The notes: a model not told the origin generated them from the sequence alone. 64,000 nt of DNA from an uncultured Ruminococcus sp. (GCA_902762785.1 CACWPL010000010.1:1-64000), one strand, 5' to 3'. Positions 1 to 11,890 are shown, counted from the first letter of the stretch. Translations and numbers: made by a program.

Positions 1-45
1 GAAGCGTTCTCATTCGCATCATCCCTTCTGTACTCTGTTTTCACA

Positions 46-163
<118 letters not shown>

Positions 164-174
164 AAAGACAAAAG

Positions 175-198
175 ACTCCCTATTATAGGGAGTTTTTT
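175..198 (+). terminator. Rho-independent terminator after 5S rRNA
   Basis: The stem ACTCCC / GGGAGT encloses a short AT loop and is followed directly by a run of Ts. It separates the rRNA from the tRNA that starts at 206. Confidence 0.85.
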
Positions 199-205
199 GA
201 TATAC

Positions 206-278
206 GGGCCATTAGCTCAGTGGTCAGAGCTCCCGGCTCATAACCGGTCGGTCCCGGGTTCGAATCCCTGATGGCCCA
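206..278 (+). tRNA. tRNA with CAT anticodon (Met elongator or Ile2)
   Basis: A full cloverleaf is visible: acceptor stem GGGCCAT / ATGGCCC, D arm TAGCTCAGTGGTCAGAGC, anticodon loop CTCATAA with anticodon CAT at 239-241, and T arm with GGTTCGAATCC. The discriminator is A278 and no CCA is encoded. A CAT anticodon can be elongator Met or the lysidine-modified Ile2. The 5' half resembles E. coli ileX, so Ile2 is a real possibility, but the two cannot be separated by eye. Confidence 0.93.
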
Positions 279-287
279 TTCGCAGAA

Positions 288-310
288 AGTCCGCAAATGC
301 GGACTTTTTT
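288..310 (+). terminator. Rho-independent terminator after tRNA
   Basis: The stem AGTCCGC / GCGGACT has a three-base loop and is followed by six Ts. It ends the rRNA/tRNA transcription unit. Confidence 0.85.
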
Positions 311-344
311 GCTTTCTGACAGGCCTCCTATCCGTCGATCGAGA

Positions 345-359
345 CTGACGTATCGTCAG
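345..359. promoter_or_regulatory. Palindrome upstream of the GH9 promoter (possible operator)
   Basis: CTGACG-TAT-CGTCAG is a perfect 6-3-6 inverted repeat centred about 67 bases before the GH9 -35 element. No T run follows, so it is not a terminator. An activator or repressor site is a guess. Confidence 0.3.
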
Positions 360-418
360 GATCTGCGTCCTATTCGTCTATTTGTATCACATTATTCATA
401 CATTTAGTAAAATACCTA

Positions 419-447
419 TTGACAATTACGAAAAAAATAGCTATAAT
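419..447 (+). promoter_or_regulatory. Sigma-A promoter of the GH9 cellulase gene
   Basis: Consensus TTGACA (419-424) and TATAAT (442-447) are separated by exactly 17 bases. The start point would be near 454, giving a leader of about 43 bases. The leader contains overlapping palindromes at 462-476 (ATTTGT/ACAAAT) and 468-481 (TTCACA/TGTGAA) that could bind a repressor. Confidence 0.85.
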
Positions 448-496
448 AAAAGTATGAATGTATTTGTTTCACAAATGTGAAGGGAAGGATCTAAGT

Positions 497-3028
497 ATGA
501 GAAAGCAAATCAAAAAACGGCTCATCGCCGCGGCTTCATCGTTTGCGATGATGGCCAGCATGATGACCGCTCCGCTCGCAGGTGCCGCGGCGGTCTCTGC
601 TGCGGAAACGGAGGAGAACTTCGCGCGTCTGCTCCAGCACTCCATGACGTTCTACGATGCGAACTACTGCGGCGCGGACGTCACCGATAAGTCGCTCTTC
701 ACCTGGCGCGGCGATTGCCACACCTGTGACGAGCATGTCCCGCTCAAGCCCCTCGATGGTTTCGTTGGTGTGAACCTGACCCAGGAGCAGATCACCGCGC
801 TCTCGCCCTACCTTGATCCGGATGGCGACGGCACGGTCGATGTCTCCGGCGGTTTCCATGATGCGGGCGACCATGTCGAGTTCGGTATGCCGGAGAACTA
901 TACCGCGGCGACCCTCGGCTGGGGCTACTATGAGTTCCGCGATGCCTACGAGAAGTCCGGCACCGATGGGCACATCGAGACCATCCTCCGTCATTTCAAC
1001 GACTATCTCATGCGCTGCACCTTCCTCAATGAGGACGGCGAGGTCGTGGCGCACTGCTACCAGGTCGGCGACGGTGACAACGACCACATGTATTGGAAGT
1101 CGCCCGAGGCTGACACTCAGGATCGTCCGGCATTCTTCCTGACGGATGACAAGCCGCAGGTCGATTACGCGCTCTCCGCGGCCGCCTCGCTCATCATCAA
1201 TTCGCTCAACTTCCAGAAGACCGACCCCGAGTATGCCGAAAAGTCTTACAAGTATGGCAAGGCGCTCTATGATTTCGCATGGAAGCATATTGCGGAATAC
1301 CCGATCGACAAGTATGCGAGCTTTAAGGAGTCGCCCGGCTCGAAGGAGCTTCGTTCCGATAATGGCGACGGCCCGAAGCGTTACTATCTCTCCGACTATT
1401 GGGAGGATGACTTCGTTTGGTGCGCACTCTGGATGTACACCGCCACGAAGGACACCGTTTATCTCGACGAGTGCCTGCCCTATCTCGACTTCTATGCACC
1501 GTCCGGCTGGGCCTACTGCTGGAACGACATGTGGAACGGCGCCTCGATGCTGTTGACAAAGCTCGATGAGACCGAGCCCGAGCTCGGCCTCCAGGAGCGC
1601 TACCGCACGGCGCAGCACAAGAACCAGTACGATCCCGCCGACTTCGCCGAGCAGGTCCAGAAGGCGATGGAGACCTGGGCGACCAAGTATTCCTCGCCGC
1701 AGGGCTACGCATTCCTCAACCAGTGGGGCAGCGCACGCTATGACACGGCGATGCAGCTCATCTGCCTGATCTACGACAAGTACAAGAACGGTGACAAGCC
1801 CTCCGAGTACAGCGATTGGGCGAAGGGTCAGATGGAGTACCTCCTCGGCCACAACGACATCACCTATCTCGAGACCCGTCCCGCGGACGCAAAGGAAGGG
1901 GACTACTCCGGCTGTGAGCATGGCCCGCGCTGCTTCGTGGTCGGCTATAATGAATATTCTGCGAAGTTCCCGCATCACCGTGCGGCGTCCGGCACGCTCG
2001 AGGCCGAGGATCCCTCGCCGCAGCGCCATGTGCTCTATGGTGCGCTGGTCGGTGGTCCTGATGGTCAGGATCGGCACAACGATGTCACCAGTGACTATAT
2101 CTACAATGAGGTCACGATCGACTACAACGCGGCCTTCGTCGGTGCGGCGGCCGGTCTCTACCACTTCTACGGCAAGGACACCGACAAGATCGACGAGAAT
2201 TTCCCGCCCGAGGACGTTTACCAGGGCGATGACGAGAACGGCGGCAAGGGCTATTGGGTCGAGGCGTTCACGGTCGATGACCCCAAGGATGACGGTGCCG
2301 GCTGCACCAAGGTCTCCTTCCTCGTCCGCACGGCTGAGCCGGCACCTGCCGACCAGATCTCCGTCCGCTACTATTTCGATGCCAGCGAGATCAAGAACAT
2401 CGGCCTCGTCAAGGCCACGCAGGCCTATGACCAGAGCGAGTCGGAGGATCGCGCTGCCGGTGGGGACGGCATCATCACGGAAACGCCCGTCAAGTATGAC
2501 AAAAAGGAGAACACCTACTACATCGAGGTGAGCTGGGACGGCTACAAGATCGCCAACTCCGGCAAGAAGTACCAGTTCATCGTCGGCATGTATTACGGCG
2601 ACTTCTGGGATCCCACGAACGACTACAGCTACCAGGAGCTCCCGCGCCTGAAGGACACCGAGATGTTCGGCAAGGGCAATGAGGTCCGCACGGACTACAT
2701 CTGCGTTTATAGCGACGGTGTCCTTGTCGGCGGCATCGAGCCGGACGGTACCACGCCGGACTTCGGCGAGGAGGATACCAAGCCCTCAGAGGATGCCACG
2801 ACCGCTCCGTCCACCGATGTGGTCTATGGCGATGTGGATGTCAACGGCGTGGTCGATATCCTCGACATCGTCGCGATCAACAAGAGCCTTCTCGGCGGCC
2901 TGACGCTGAGCAAGGAGGGCAAGGTCAATGCTGATGTGGATCTCGATACCCAGATCGATTCCACCGATGCGCTGAACATCCTGAAGGCAGTCGTGAAGCT
3001 CACGACCCTCCCGGTGAAGAGCGCCTGA
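497..3028 (+). CDS. Secreted GH9 endoglucanase with CBM3c-like and dockerin modules
   Basis: An 843-residue cellulosomal cellulase. The start at 497 is chosen because AAGGGAAGG precedes it and an upstream ATG (458) lies almost at the predicted transcription start. Order: signal peptide (about 1-37, basic start, hydrophobic core, Ala-rich cleavage area); GH9 catalytic domain (about 40-580) with the DAGDH catalytic-base motif near 122-126, HHR at 493-495, and NEVTIDYN at 537-544 holding the proton donor Glu538; a CBM3c-like module (about 587-735, with VRYYFDASE), which in this family feeds the cellulose chain into the cleft; an acidic Thr/Pro linker; and a C-terminal type I dockerin (about 778-838) with two Ca-binding F-hand repeats. 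The enzyme would cut beta-1,4-glucan while docked on a scaffoldin. The gene is monocistronic, bounded by its own promoter and a strong terminator. Confidence 0.95.
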   Translation: MRKQIKKRLIAAASSFAMMASMMTAPLAGAAAVSAAETEENFARLLQHSMTFYDANYCGADVTDKSLFTWRGDCHTCDEHVPLKPLDGFVGVNLTQEQITALSPYLDPDGDGTVDVSGGFHDAGDHVEFGMPENYTAATLGWGYYEFRDAYEKSGTDGHIETILRHFNDYLMRCTFLNEDGEVVAHCYQVGDGDNDHMYWKSPEADTQDRPAFFLTDDKPQVDYALSAAASLIINSLNFQKTDPEYAEKSYKYGKALYDFAWKHIAEYPIDKYASFKESPGSKELRSDNGDGPKRYYLSDYWEDDFVWCALWMYTATKDTVYLDECLPYLDFYAPSGWAYCWNDMWNGASMLLTKLDETEPELGLQERYRTAQHKNQYDPADFAEQVQKAMETWATKYSSPQGYAFLNQWGSARYDTAMQLICLIYDKYKNGDKPSEYSDWAKGQMEYLLGHNDITYLETRPADAKEGDYSGCEHGPRCFVVGYNEYSAKFPHHRAASGTLEAEDPSPQRHVLYGALVGGPDGQDRHNDVTSDYIYNEVTIDYNAAFVGAAAGLYHFYGKDTDKIDENFPPEDVYQGDDENGGKGYWVEAFTVDDPKDDGAGCTKVSFLVRTAEPAPADQISVRYYFDASEIKNIGLVKATQAYDQSESEDRAAGGDGIITETPVKYDKKENTYYIEVSWDGYKIANSGKKYQFIVGMYYGDFWDPTNDYSYQELPRLKDTEMFGKGNEVRTDYICVYSDGVLVGGIEPDGTTPDFGEEDTKPSEDATTAPSTDVVYGDVDVNGVVDILDIVAINKSLLGGLTLSKEGKVNADVDLDTQIDSTDALNILKAVVKLTTLPVKSA

Positions 3029-3041
3029 TCCTCCAATAGAC

Positions 3042-3080
3042 ACAAAATGCCCCTGCGAATGGATCGCAGGGGCATTTTGT
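3042..3080. terminator. Bidirectional terminator between the GH9 gene and the atp operon
   Basis: A long near-perfect inverted repeat (ACAAAATGCCCCTGCGA and its complement) lies between two convergent units. The A/T-rich outer ends supply a T run on either strand, so it can stop both the GH9 and atp transcripts. Confidence 0.9.
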
Positions 3081-3081
3081 G

Positions 3082-3519
3082 TCACTTCTTTTTGTTTTGA
3101 TCGAGCGTCCCGGTGTTGTGGCCGGAGACGGACAGACGGTTGAGCGCGCGCATGAGCTTTAGGTTGGCTCGCTCGAGGCGGTCAGGCTCGTTTTGGGCGG
3201 CCGCGATCTTGGCGAGGGCGTCCTGGCGGGAGCGCTCTGCCCAATCGGGGTCGATCTCCTCCGCCCATTCGGCGGCGGTGGACATGACCGTGGTCCTCGT
3301 GTCGGAGACCTTGATGACGCCGCCGGCCACGGCCGCGAGGCGTTCATCGCCGTTCTCGAGCTTGACCTTCAGCGCGCCGGTCTTCAAAATGGCCGCATAG
3401 CGGATGTGACCGGCCAGGATGCCGACATCGCCCTCCGTCGTGCGGGCGATGACCTCCTGCACCTCACCGTCGAACAGGATCCTGTCCGGCGTGACGATCA
3501 TAAAATGGAAGGTCTTCAT
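3082..3519 (-). CDS. atpC: ATP synthase F1 epsilon subunit
   Basis: A 145-residue epsilon subunit: an N-terminal beta-barrel opening with the typical TPDRILFDGEV and the motif EGDVGILAGH, then a C-terminal helical hairpin (about 90-135). Epsilon binds gamma in the central stalk and modulates ATPase activity. It is the last gene of the atp operon, seven bases after atpD, with AGGAG overlapping the end of atpD, and ends at the bidirectional terminator. Confidence 0.96.
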   Translation of the reverse strand: MKTFHFMIVTPDRILFDGEVQEVIARTTEGDVGILAGHIRYAAILKTGALKVKLENGDERLAAVAGGVIKVSDTRTTVMSTAAEWAEEIDPDWAERSRQDALAKIAAAQNEPDRLERANLKLMRALNRLSVSGHNTGTLDQNKKK

Positions 3520-3525
3520 GCGCCG

Positions 3526-4941
<1,416 letters not shown>

Positions 4942-5808
4942 TTATTCCAGCGCGTTCGCACCGGCGACGATCTCGGTGAGCTCCTGCGTGATGGCGCCCT
5001 GGCGGGCACGGTTGTATTGCAGGCTCAGCTTGTCGATCATCTCGGTGGCGTTGTCGGTGGCGTTCTCCATCGCGGTGCGGCGCGCGGCCTGCTCCGAGGC
5101 GAAGGACTCCACGATCGCGCCGTAGACGAGCCCTGCCACATACTGCGGCACGAGCTTGTCGAACACGGCCTCCGGGGAGGGCTCGTATTCCACCGCGCAG
5201 CGGCGCGGGGCAGTCCCCGGCATCCGCATCAGCGGGATGACGTTCATGCACTCCGCGACCTGCTGGATGGGGGAGACATAGTTCGTGAACACCAGCTCCA
5301 CGCTCTGCACGGACACATGGCGCCGATAGCTCGCGAGCACGAGATCGGCGATGTCCATGCCGAGGTAGATGCTCGCGTGCTCGGCCACATGGTCATAGCT
5401 GCGCAAGATCTTGGCGCCGCGGCGCTCGAAATAGTCGACCGCCTTCTGTCCGATGGGGACGATGATGGCGCTCTCGCCCTGCGCCTGGACCTCCTCGATC
5501 CGCGCCTGGGCGATCTTGAGGACATTGTTGTTGAAGCCGCCCGCAAGTCCGCGGTCGCCGGCGATGACGATCAGGATGACCGACCCGTTCTCCGCACGCT
5601 TGTGGACGTACTGGGAATTGAAATAGGGATCCTCGGCCGCGATCTCGGCCATGAGCTTATAGGTCTGCTCAAAGAAGGGGAGCGCCGCTTCGGCACGCTC
5701 CTTGGCGCGCCGGAACTTCGACGAGGCCACCAGCTCCATCGCTTTCGTGATCTGCATGGTGCTCTCGACGGAGCGGATGCGGCGCTTGATGTCCTTTAAG
5801 TTCGGCAT
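4942..5808 (-). CDS. atpG: ATP synthase F1 gamma subunit
   Basis: A 288-residue central rotor shaft. The N terminus (MPNLKDIKRRIRSVESTMQITKAMELVAS, read in parts) and the C-terminal helix with SLQYNRARQGAITQEL are highly typical: two long helices forming the coiled coil around a Rossmann-like body with the GDRGLAGGFN motif. The GAGGAG site lies in the end of atpA, suggesting coupled translation. Confidence 0.97.
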   Translation of the reverse strand: MPNLKDIKRRIRSVESTMQITKAMELVASSKFRRAKERAEAALPFFEQTYKLMAEIAAEDPYFNSQYVHKRAENGSVILIVIAGDRGLAGGFNNNVLKIAQARIEEVQAQGESAIIVPIGQKAVDYFERRGAKILRSYDHVAEHASIYLGMDIADLVLASYRRHVSVQSVELVFTNYVSPIQQVAECMNVIPLMRMPGTAPRRCAVEYEPSPEAVFDKLVPQYVAGLVYGAIVESFASEQAARRTAMENATDNATEMIDKLSLQYNRARQGAITQELTEIVAGANALE

Positions 5809-5812
5809 AGGC

Positions 5813-7327
<1,515 letters not shown>

Positions 7328-7376
7328 TTATCGCACCTCTATTCGTATTATCAGATGAAAACGGGTCTCGCGCGTG

Positions 7377-7901
7377 TCACGCCTGACGGCGGAACTGCGC
7401 GAGCCGTGTGCGCAGGGAATTGTCCATGCGGGTGTCGCCGTACTGGACGACGAGGCCGCCGATCAGGGACGCATCCACCTGCTCCTGCAAACGGATGCGG
7501 CGGCCGAGCTTCTCCTCGAGCTCCTTGACGAGCGCCTCACGCTGCGAAGCGGTCAGCGGCACGGCAGACGTGACCGCGACCTCCGCGATGCCGAAGGCGT
7601 CATAATAGAGCTTGTTGAAGGCGCTGCGGATCTCGCTGAGATGGCCGAAGCGGCGCCGCTCACAGAGCAGGCAGAGAAAGTTCTCCGTGATGCCGTCCTC
7701 GGTCCCGATGACCTTTTGCAGCACGCCGACGCGCTCCTCCGCGCTCATGGTCGGCACATCGAGGAGCCGGGCAAAGCCCTTCTCCTGCTCGACGAGATCG
7801 GTGATCTGGCCCAGCTCACGCCAGACCTTCTCCTCCTGATGCATCTCCTGTGCGAGCTCGAAGAGGGCCTCGGCATACACCTTACCTACTGTCTGTGTCA
7901 T
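7377..7901 (-). CDS. atpH: ATP synthase F1 delta subunit
   Basis: A 174-residue delta (OSCP-like) subunit that ties F1 to the peripheral stalk. Sequence features are the N-terminal six-helix domain (VGKVYAEALFELA start) and the C-terminal segment with GGLVVQYGDTRMDNSLR. The ATG overlaps the stop of atpF as ATGA, implying translational coupling. Confidence 0.95.
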   Translation of the reverse strand: MTQTVGKVYAEALFELAQEMHQEEKVWRELGQITDLVEQEKGFARLLDVPTMSAEERVGVLQKVIGTEDGITENFLCLLCERRRFGHLSEIRSAFNKLYYDAFGIAEVAVTSAVPLTASQREALVKELEEKLGRRIRLQEQVDASLIGGLVVQYGDTRMDNSLRTRLAQFRRQA

Positions 7902-8413
7902 GCCTTACCACCCTCGCCGGCCGTGTCGATCTCCTGGAGGAAGTCGCCGATCAGGCGCTCGTGATCCTCCTTGTTGATCTCCTTCTCCATGATGCGCTGT
8001 GCCAGCTCGAGCGCCAGATCGGAGATCTCGCCCTTGAGCTCGGTGCGCGCCTGTTCCTTCTCGCGCTCGGTATCCTGCATGGCCTTCTCGCGGGCAGCCT
8101 GTGCCTCGCGGCGGGCATCCTCCAGGATGTTGTCGCTCTGCTGACGGGCACGCTGCTCGGCACGGGTGCGGATCTGGGCAGCCTCTTCCTTGGCACCGGC
8201 CAGGGCAGCGGTGTACTTCTCCTGATCGGCCTTCGCCGAGGCGAGCGCGGTGTCAGCCTCCTGATAGGTCGTGGTCACTTCCTGACGCCGCTTCTCCAGG
8301 ATGTCGTCCACCCGCTTGAACAGCAGGTGCTTGAACACCAGGAAGATGATGAACGTATTGATGAGCGTGAACAGGATCGTGCCGACGTCTATCGTCAAAA
8401 AATCAAGATTCAA
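7898..8413 (-). CDS. atpF: ATP synthase F0 b subunit (TTG start)
   Basis: A 171-residue peripheral stalk subunit: one N-terminal membrane helix (about 8-28, TILFTLINTFIIFLVF) followed by a long charged coiled coil. The start codon must be TTG (8413-8411): it follows GGAGG at nine bases, and the nearby ATG is in another frame that stops at once, while an in-frame stop sits just upstream. It overlaps atpH by four bases. Confidence 0.94.
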   Translation of the reverse strand: MNLDFLTIDVGTILFTLINTFIIFLVFKHLLFKRVDDILEKRRQEVTTTYQEADTALASAKADQEKYTAALAGAKEEAAQIRTRAEQRARQQSDNILEDARREAQAAREKAMQDTEREKEQARTELKGEISDLALELAQRIMEKEINKEDHERLIGDFLQEIDTAGEGGKA

Positions 8414-8444
8414 CTTTCATGACCTCCTGTCTGAGGTGCTGCGA

Positions 8445-8729
<285 letters not shown>

Positions 8730-8763
8730 TCAGTTGATGGTCTGGGAAAATGGGTACTTGGCG

Positions 8764-9516
8764 TCAGGCCTCTTGGCGGCCGTCGGCATTGGAGATGTAC
8801 GCCATCGTCAGCATGATGAAGACGAAGGCCTGCATGAAGCCGCTGAACAGGTCGAAGTACAGCGACAGCACAGCGGGCACGCCGATCGTCAGGAACGCCA
8901 CGCCGATGGACTTGGTGACGACGGACAGGGCGAAATACAGCAGCGAGGTGATGACCATGCCGCTGACCACGTTGCCGAAGTGACGCAGGCTCATCGACAC
9001 AGGGGTCGAGACCTCGCTGAGGACATTGATCGGCAGCATGACGGGCACGGGGTCGATGTAGCCCTTGAGGTAGCCGCCGAGGCCGTGGGTCTTGATGTTG
9101 GTGCCGTGGATGAACACGAAGGTGACGAGCGCCCAAGCCAGCGGGGCATTGAAGTCCGCTGTGACGCTGCGCAGGCCGATCATGCTCACGAGGCTGCCCG
9201 TGATCGAGAAGGTGAAGAGCGCGCCGATGTAGGGCGCGAACCAGCGCCAGCGCTTGCCCATCGAGTCCTCGACGAGCCCATAGACCGTGGTGACGATCCA
9301 CTCCGCGACGACCTGACGCTTGCTGATGTCCTTCGTCTTCAGGTCATGGGTGAGCCACGCCAGCAGGAGCGTCACGGCCAGGATGATGCCCCAGCTTATG
9401 ACGACCGTCTCGGTCAGATTGATCGTGACGCCCGCGATGTCGAAGGAGCAGAGCACGCCCGGTCCCTTGACGTCGATGCCGTCCGGGGAACCTCTCAAAA
9501 AGTCGGTGATATGCAA
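8764..9516 (-). CDS. atpB: ATP synthase F0 a subunit (TTG start)
   Basis: A 250-residue membrane stator subunit with five to six helices. The conserved SLRHFGN motif holds the essential arginine next to the c ring, and the region FNAPLAWALVTF and the HGTNIKTHG loop are typical. The start is read as TTG at 9516: GGAGGG lies nine bases upstream and the first protein residues fit the family, while no in-frame ATG exists before the conserved region. atpI lies upstream and atpE downstream. Confidence 0.93.
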   Translation of the reverse strand: MHITDFLRGSPDGIDVKGPGVLCSFDIAGVTINLTETVVISWGIILAVTLLLAWLTHDLKTKDISKRQVVAEWIVTTVYGLVEDSMGKRWRWFAPYIGALFTFSITGSLVSMIGLRSVTADFNAPLAWALVTFVFIHGTNIKTHGLGGYLKGYIDPVPVMLPINVLSEVSTPVSMSLRHFGNVVSGMVITSLLYFALSVVTKSIGVAFLTIGVPAVLSLYFDLFSGFMQAFVFIMLTMAYISNADGRQEA

Positions 9517-9563
9517 GAAACTTATCCCTCCATTCGTGCAGCACGATCCGGGAGGAGGTGCTG

Positions 9564-9917
9564 TTATTTGCTTCGCACGGCCAGTACGCCGAAGATGAGC
9601 TTCGGGTACAGGAACGGAATGACCGCCGCCGGTGCGCTGACCTGGTCGAGCAGCAGGCCCGCCGTGATGACGCCGGAGGCGATCAGCATACGGACGAGGT
9701 AGCTGCCGAGGGTCTTGGTCCTGCCGCGGTAGACGGCGCCCTGCACGGTGCGGCGGAGCAGGAGCATGTTGACGAGCATCCCGGCGCTGCCGAGCGCGAG
9801 CCCGAGCGGGACGGAGACCGTCCATCCGGCGATGAGGCCGGAGACCACCCAGAGCGCGACGTCCAGGAGCACTGTGGATACTGCGGCGAAGCGCAGCTCG
9901 TGATGCAGATCCTCCAT
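9564..9917 (-). CDS. atpI: AtpI-like membrane protein, first gene of the atp operon
   Basis: A 117-residue protein with four predicted membrane helices, in the usual position before atpB. AtpI helps assemble the c ring or imports Mg2+ in studied species. The start at 9917 is chosen over an upstream in-frame ATG because AAAGGAGG lies directly before it and the extra upstream residues are not hydrophobic. Family assignment rests mostly on position, length and topology. Confidence 0.8.
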   Translation of the reverse strand: MEDLHHELRFAAVSTVLLDVALWVVSGLIAGWTVSVPLGLALGSAGMLVNMLLLRRTVQGAVYRGRTKTLGSYLVRMLIASGVITAGLLLDQVSAPAAVIPFLYPKLIFGVLAVRSK

Positions 9918-10002
9918 GCGTGCCTCCTTTGCATGACTGCGGTGCATGTGCCATCCTTGCGGTGTTACGGCCGGACGCACGGCGTCAGACCATACGATAT
10001 AT

Positions 10003-10031
10003 ATTATACTGCGAAATGGCCGAAATGTCAA
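10003..10031 (-). promoter_or_regulatory. Sigma-A promoter of the atp operon
   Basis: On the minus strand TTGACA (10031-10026) and TATAAT (10008-10003) are separated by 17 bases, both perfect consensus. The leader to atpI is about 80 bases. It is the only strong minus-strand promoter seen before the operon. It diverges from the promoter at 10158, about 127 bases away. Confidence 0.88.
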
Positions 10032-10157
10032 GGATCCGCGCCGATCTTCTTTATAAAAATAGGCATGTGGCAGAATATATCTAGATCGTAGGATAAAATA
10101 GACAAAAATATCCTGATCGGACAGGCCAGATCCGTCCCGTCATGTGTCCGAATGGGC

Positions 10158-10186
10158 TTGACAGGGGCGAGCGGATGTGATATACT
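10158..10186 (+). promoter_or_regulatory. Sigma-A promoter of the Tp47-like surface protein gene
   Basis: TTGACA (10158-10163) and TATACT (10181-10186) are 17 bases apart. The leader to the ATG at 10315 is about 120 bases and begins with the inverted repeat at 10201-10218. Confidence 0.85.
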
Positions 10187-10200
10187 AAATATCGCAAATA

Positions 10201-10218
10201 AGTAAGCAGGCGCTTACT
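10201..10218. promoter_or_regulatory. Inverted repeat at the transcript start (possible operator)
   Basis: AGTAAGC-AGGC-GCTTACT is a perfect 7-4-7 inverted repeat starting about eight bases after the predicted start point. A repressor site there would block the Tp47-like gene; a small mRNA hairpin is the alternative. Confidence 0.45.
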
Positions 10219-10314
10219 AAATGTGAGATAGTGGCGATATATCCATTATATAAACGTCATCTATATCATACTATAGAAGCGTCTCCGAACACATCCAGAT
10301 AAGGAGAGACTCCC

Positions 10315-11856
10315 ATGATGAAAAAGCTCACCACTGTCCTGACCGCCGCTGCGATGACCGCAGCCGCTGTCTCCGCCGTCCCGTTCACGGCCTCCGCTGC
10401 CGACACGGTCTACGGCACCATGCAGATCCCCTACGCCGACTTCTTCAAGGCCGAGTTCGCCGATGCGGCCAACGCCGATGTCGAGGTCGATGCCGTATCC
10501 TCCGCGACCGCGAACAAGTGGAGCGGCAATGCGGTCGGCTCCGTCGATGCCGATGGCAATTGGCAGCAGGGCGGCCTGGCAGCCGGCACCTACTGCGAGG
10601 CCAATGAGGCCGGCGGCGGCACCATCCTTGGTGTCGTTTACCCCGTGGCCATCTCCGCGGACGACCAGGCGTTCCTGACCGAGAACTACGGCTTCACGCC
10701 TCTCGAGACCGCGCCGACCGCCTACAAGGAGGTCACTGTCACCGACGGCGTCGTGTCCTTCGGCAAGCTCGTCGACACGGACGGTGCCCAGAACGTCGGC
10801 GGCAATGTCACCCTCCAGACCCAGACCAACTACGGTGACTACCAGATCACTGTCGAGAACTACCCGCAGGATGCCGACACCTATGCCGCCATCGTCAAGA
10901 CGTCGGACGGCAACTATTACGCCATGCGCGCCCTCGAGAACATCTGGCGCAGAGGCGAGTATGCGTGGTCGGTCGGCTATGTGACCCAGACCCACGGCAA
11001 CAATATCGACAACGCCGACTACTACGGCACCAACGGCGCCACCATCACCGAGATCGACATGATCACCCTCGACGGCTACCGCGTGGTAGACGGCCTGAGC
11101 CTGTATCTGCCTGTCATCTTCACGAACGGCGTCACGGTCGAGAGCGGTGCAGCCGGCACGGGCAGCGTGACCTATGACACGTCTGCATTCCCGGCCGACT
11201 TCCAGCAGTCCGCATCCGTTGCCGACGGCTTCAGCGCGGCGAATGGCACGATCAGCTATGAGGGCGCCCAGCCCGGCAGCTACCAGCTCACCGTGAACGA
11301 CGCGTCCGGCAAGTATGCCGACGTCCGCGGCAGCTTCACGCTCTCTACGGCCGACATCCCGGTGCAGTATGCCGACGGCAAGCTCGTCCCCGCTGACGGC
11401 TTCACCGAGGCCGATGCCGCGAACTTCCTCAAGAACATCACCTCTGTCAAGGTCGGCGAGACGGCGTATCGTACCGGCAGACGCGGCACGACCGTCATCG
11501 ACCCGACGAGCGGTGAGGTCCTCTTCGATGCCAAGTCCGGCGATACTGCGGTCTTCGACGGCTCCGGCACTTACAGCCTCTCCGTGACGGCCACCGGCTA
11601 CAGCACGACCTACGACTTCACGATCGCCCCCGCTGAGGAGCCGACCGAGGCCACCGAGGCGACCACGTCCACCACTGCGACCACCGCCACCACCAAGGCG
11701 ACCACTGCCACCACCAAGACGACCACCAAGGCCACCACGAAGTCCGGCTCCACCGGCGCCGCGAGCCCGAAGACGGGCGATGCTGCCGGTCTGCCGCTGG
11801 CAGGTCTGGCGATCGCTGCCGGTGCAGCCGCTGTCCTCTCCAAGAAGAGAAAGTAA
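10315..11856 (+). CDS. Tp47 domain A-like wall-anchored surface protein
   Basis: A 513-residue exported protein. A signal peptide (about 1-29) is followed by a domain opening with VYGTMQIPYADFF, typical of proteins annotated as penicillin-binding Tp47 domain A; that name comes from Treponema and says little about function here. Residues about 58-65 read VDAVSSAT, close to the VDAVSGAT flavin-attachment motif of the downstream protein. The C terminus has a Thr/Lys/Ala-rich linker (about 440-480), SPKTGD, a hydrophobic stretch and KKRK: a sortase signal of LPxTG type. AAGGAG precedes the first of two ATGs. It leads the flavin redox cluster but is followed by a hairpin, so downstream genes may be transcribed separately. 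Confidence 0.8.
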   Translation: MMKKLTTVLTAAAMTAAAVSAVPFTASAADTVYGTMQIPYADFFKAEFADAANADVEVDAVSSATANKWSGNAVGSVDADGNWQQGGLAAGTYCEANEAGGGTILGVVYPVAISADDQAFLTENYGFTPLETAPTAYKEVTVTDGVVSFGKLVDTDGAQNVGGNVTLQTQTNYGDYQITVENYPQDADTYAAIVKTSDGNYYAMRALENIWRRGEYAWSVGYVTQTHGNNIDNADYYGTNGATITEIDMITLDGYRVVDGLSLYLPVIFTNGVTVESGAAGTGSVTYDTSAFPADFQQSASVADGFSAANGTISYEGAQPGSYQLTVNDASGKYADVRGSFTLSTADIPVQYADGKLVPADGFTEADAANFLKNITSVKVGETAYRTGRRGTTVIDPTSGEVLFDAKSGDTAVFDGSGTYSLSVTATGYSTTYDFTIAPAEEPTEATEATTSTTATTATTKATTATTKTTTKATTKSGSTGAASPKTGDAAGLPLAGLAIAAGAAAVLSKKRK

Positions 11857-11890
11857 GCAAAGCCATCTCCACATTCCTTTCAGACCCGCA

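Noticed and set aside
536-2164. A 542-codon open frame on the minus strand inside the GH9 gene
   Set aside because: It is the antisense shadow of a GC-rich gene: codon bias keeps stops out. The GH9 product has complete catalytic motifs on the other strand.
11640-11755. Tandem ACC/AAG-rich repeats
   Set aside because: They encode the Thr/Lys/Ala linker of the wall-anchored protein and are not a separate repeat element.
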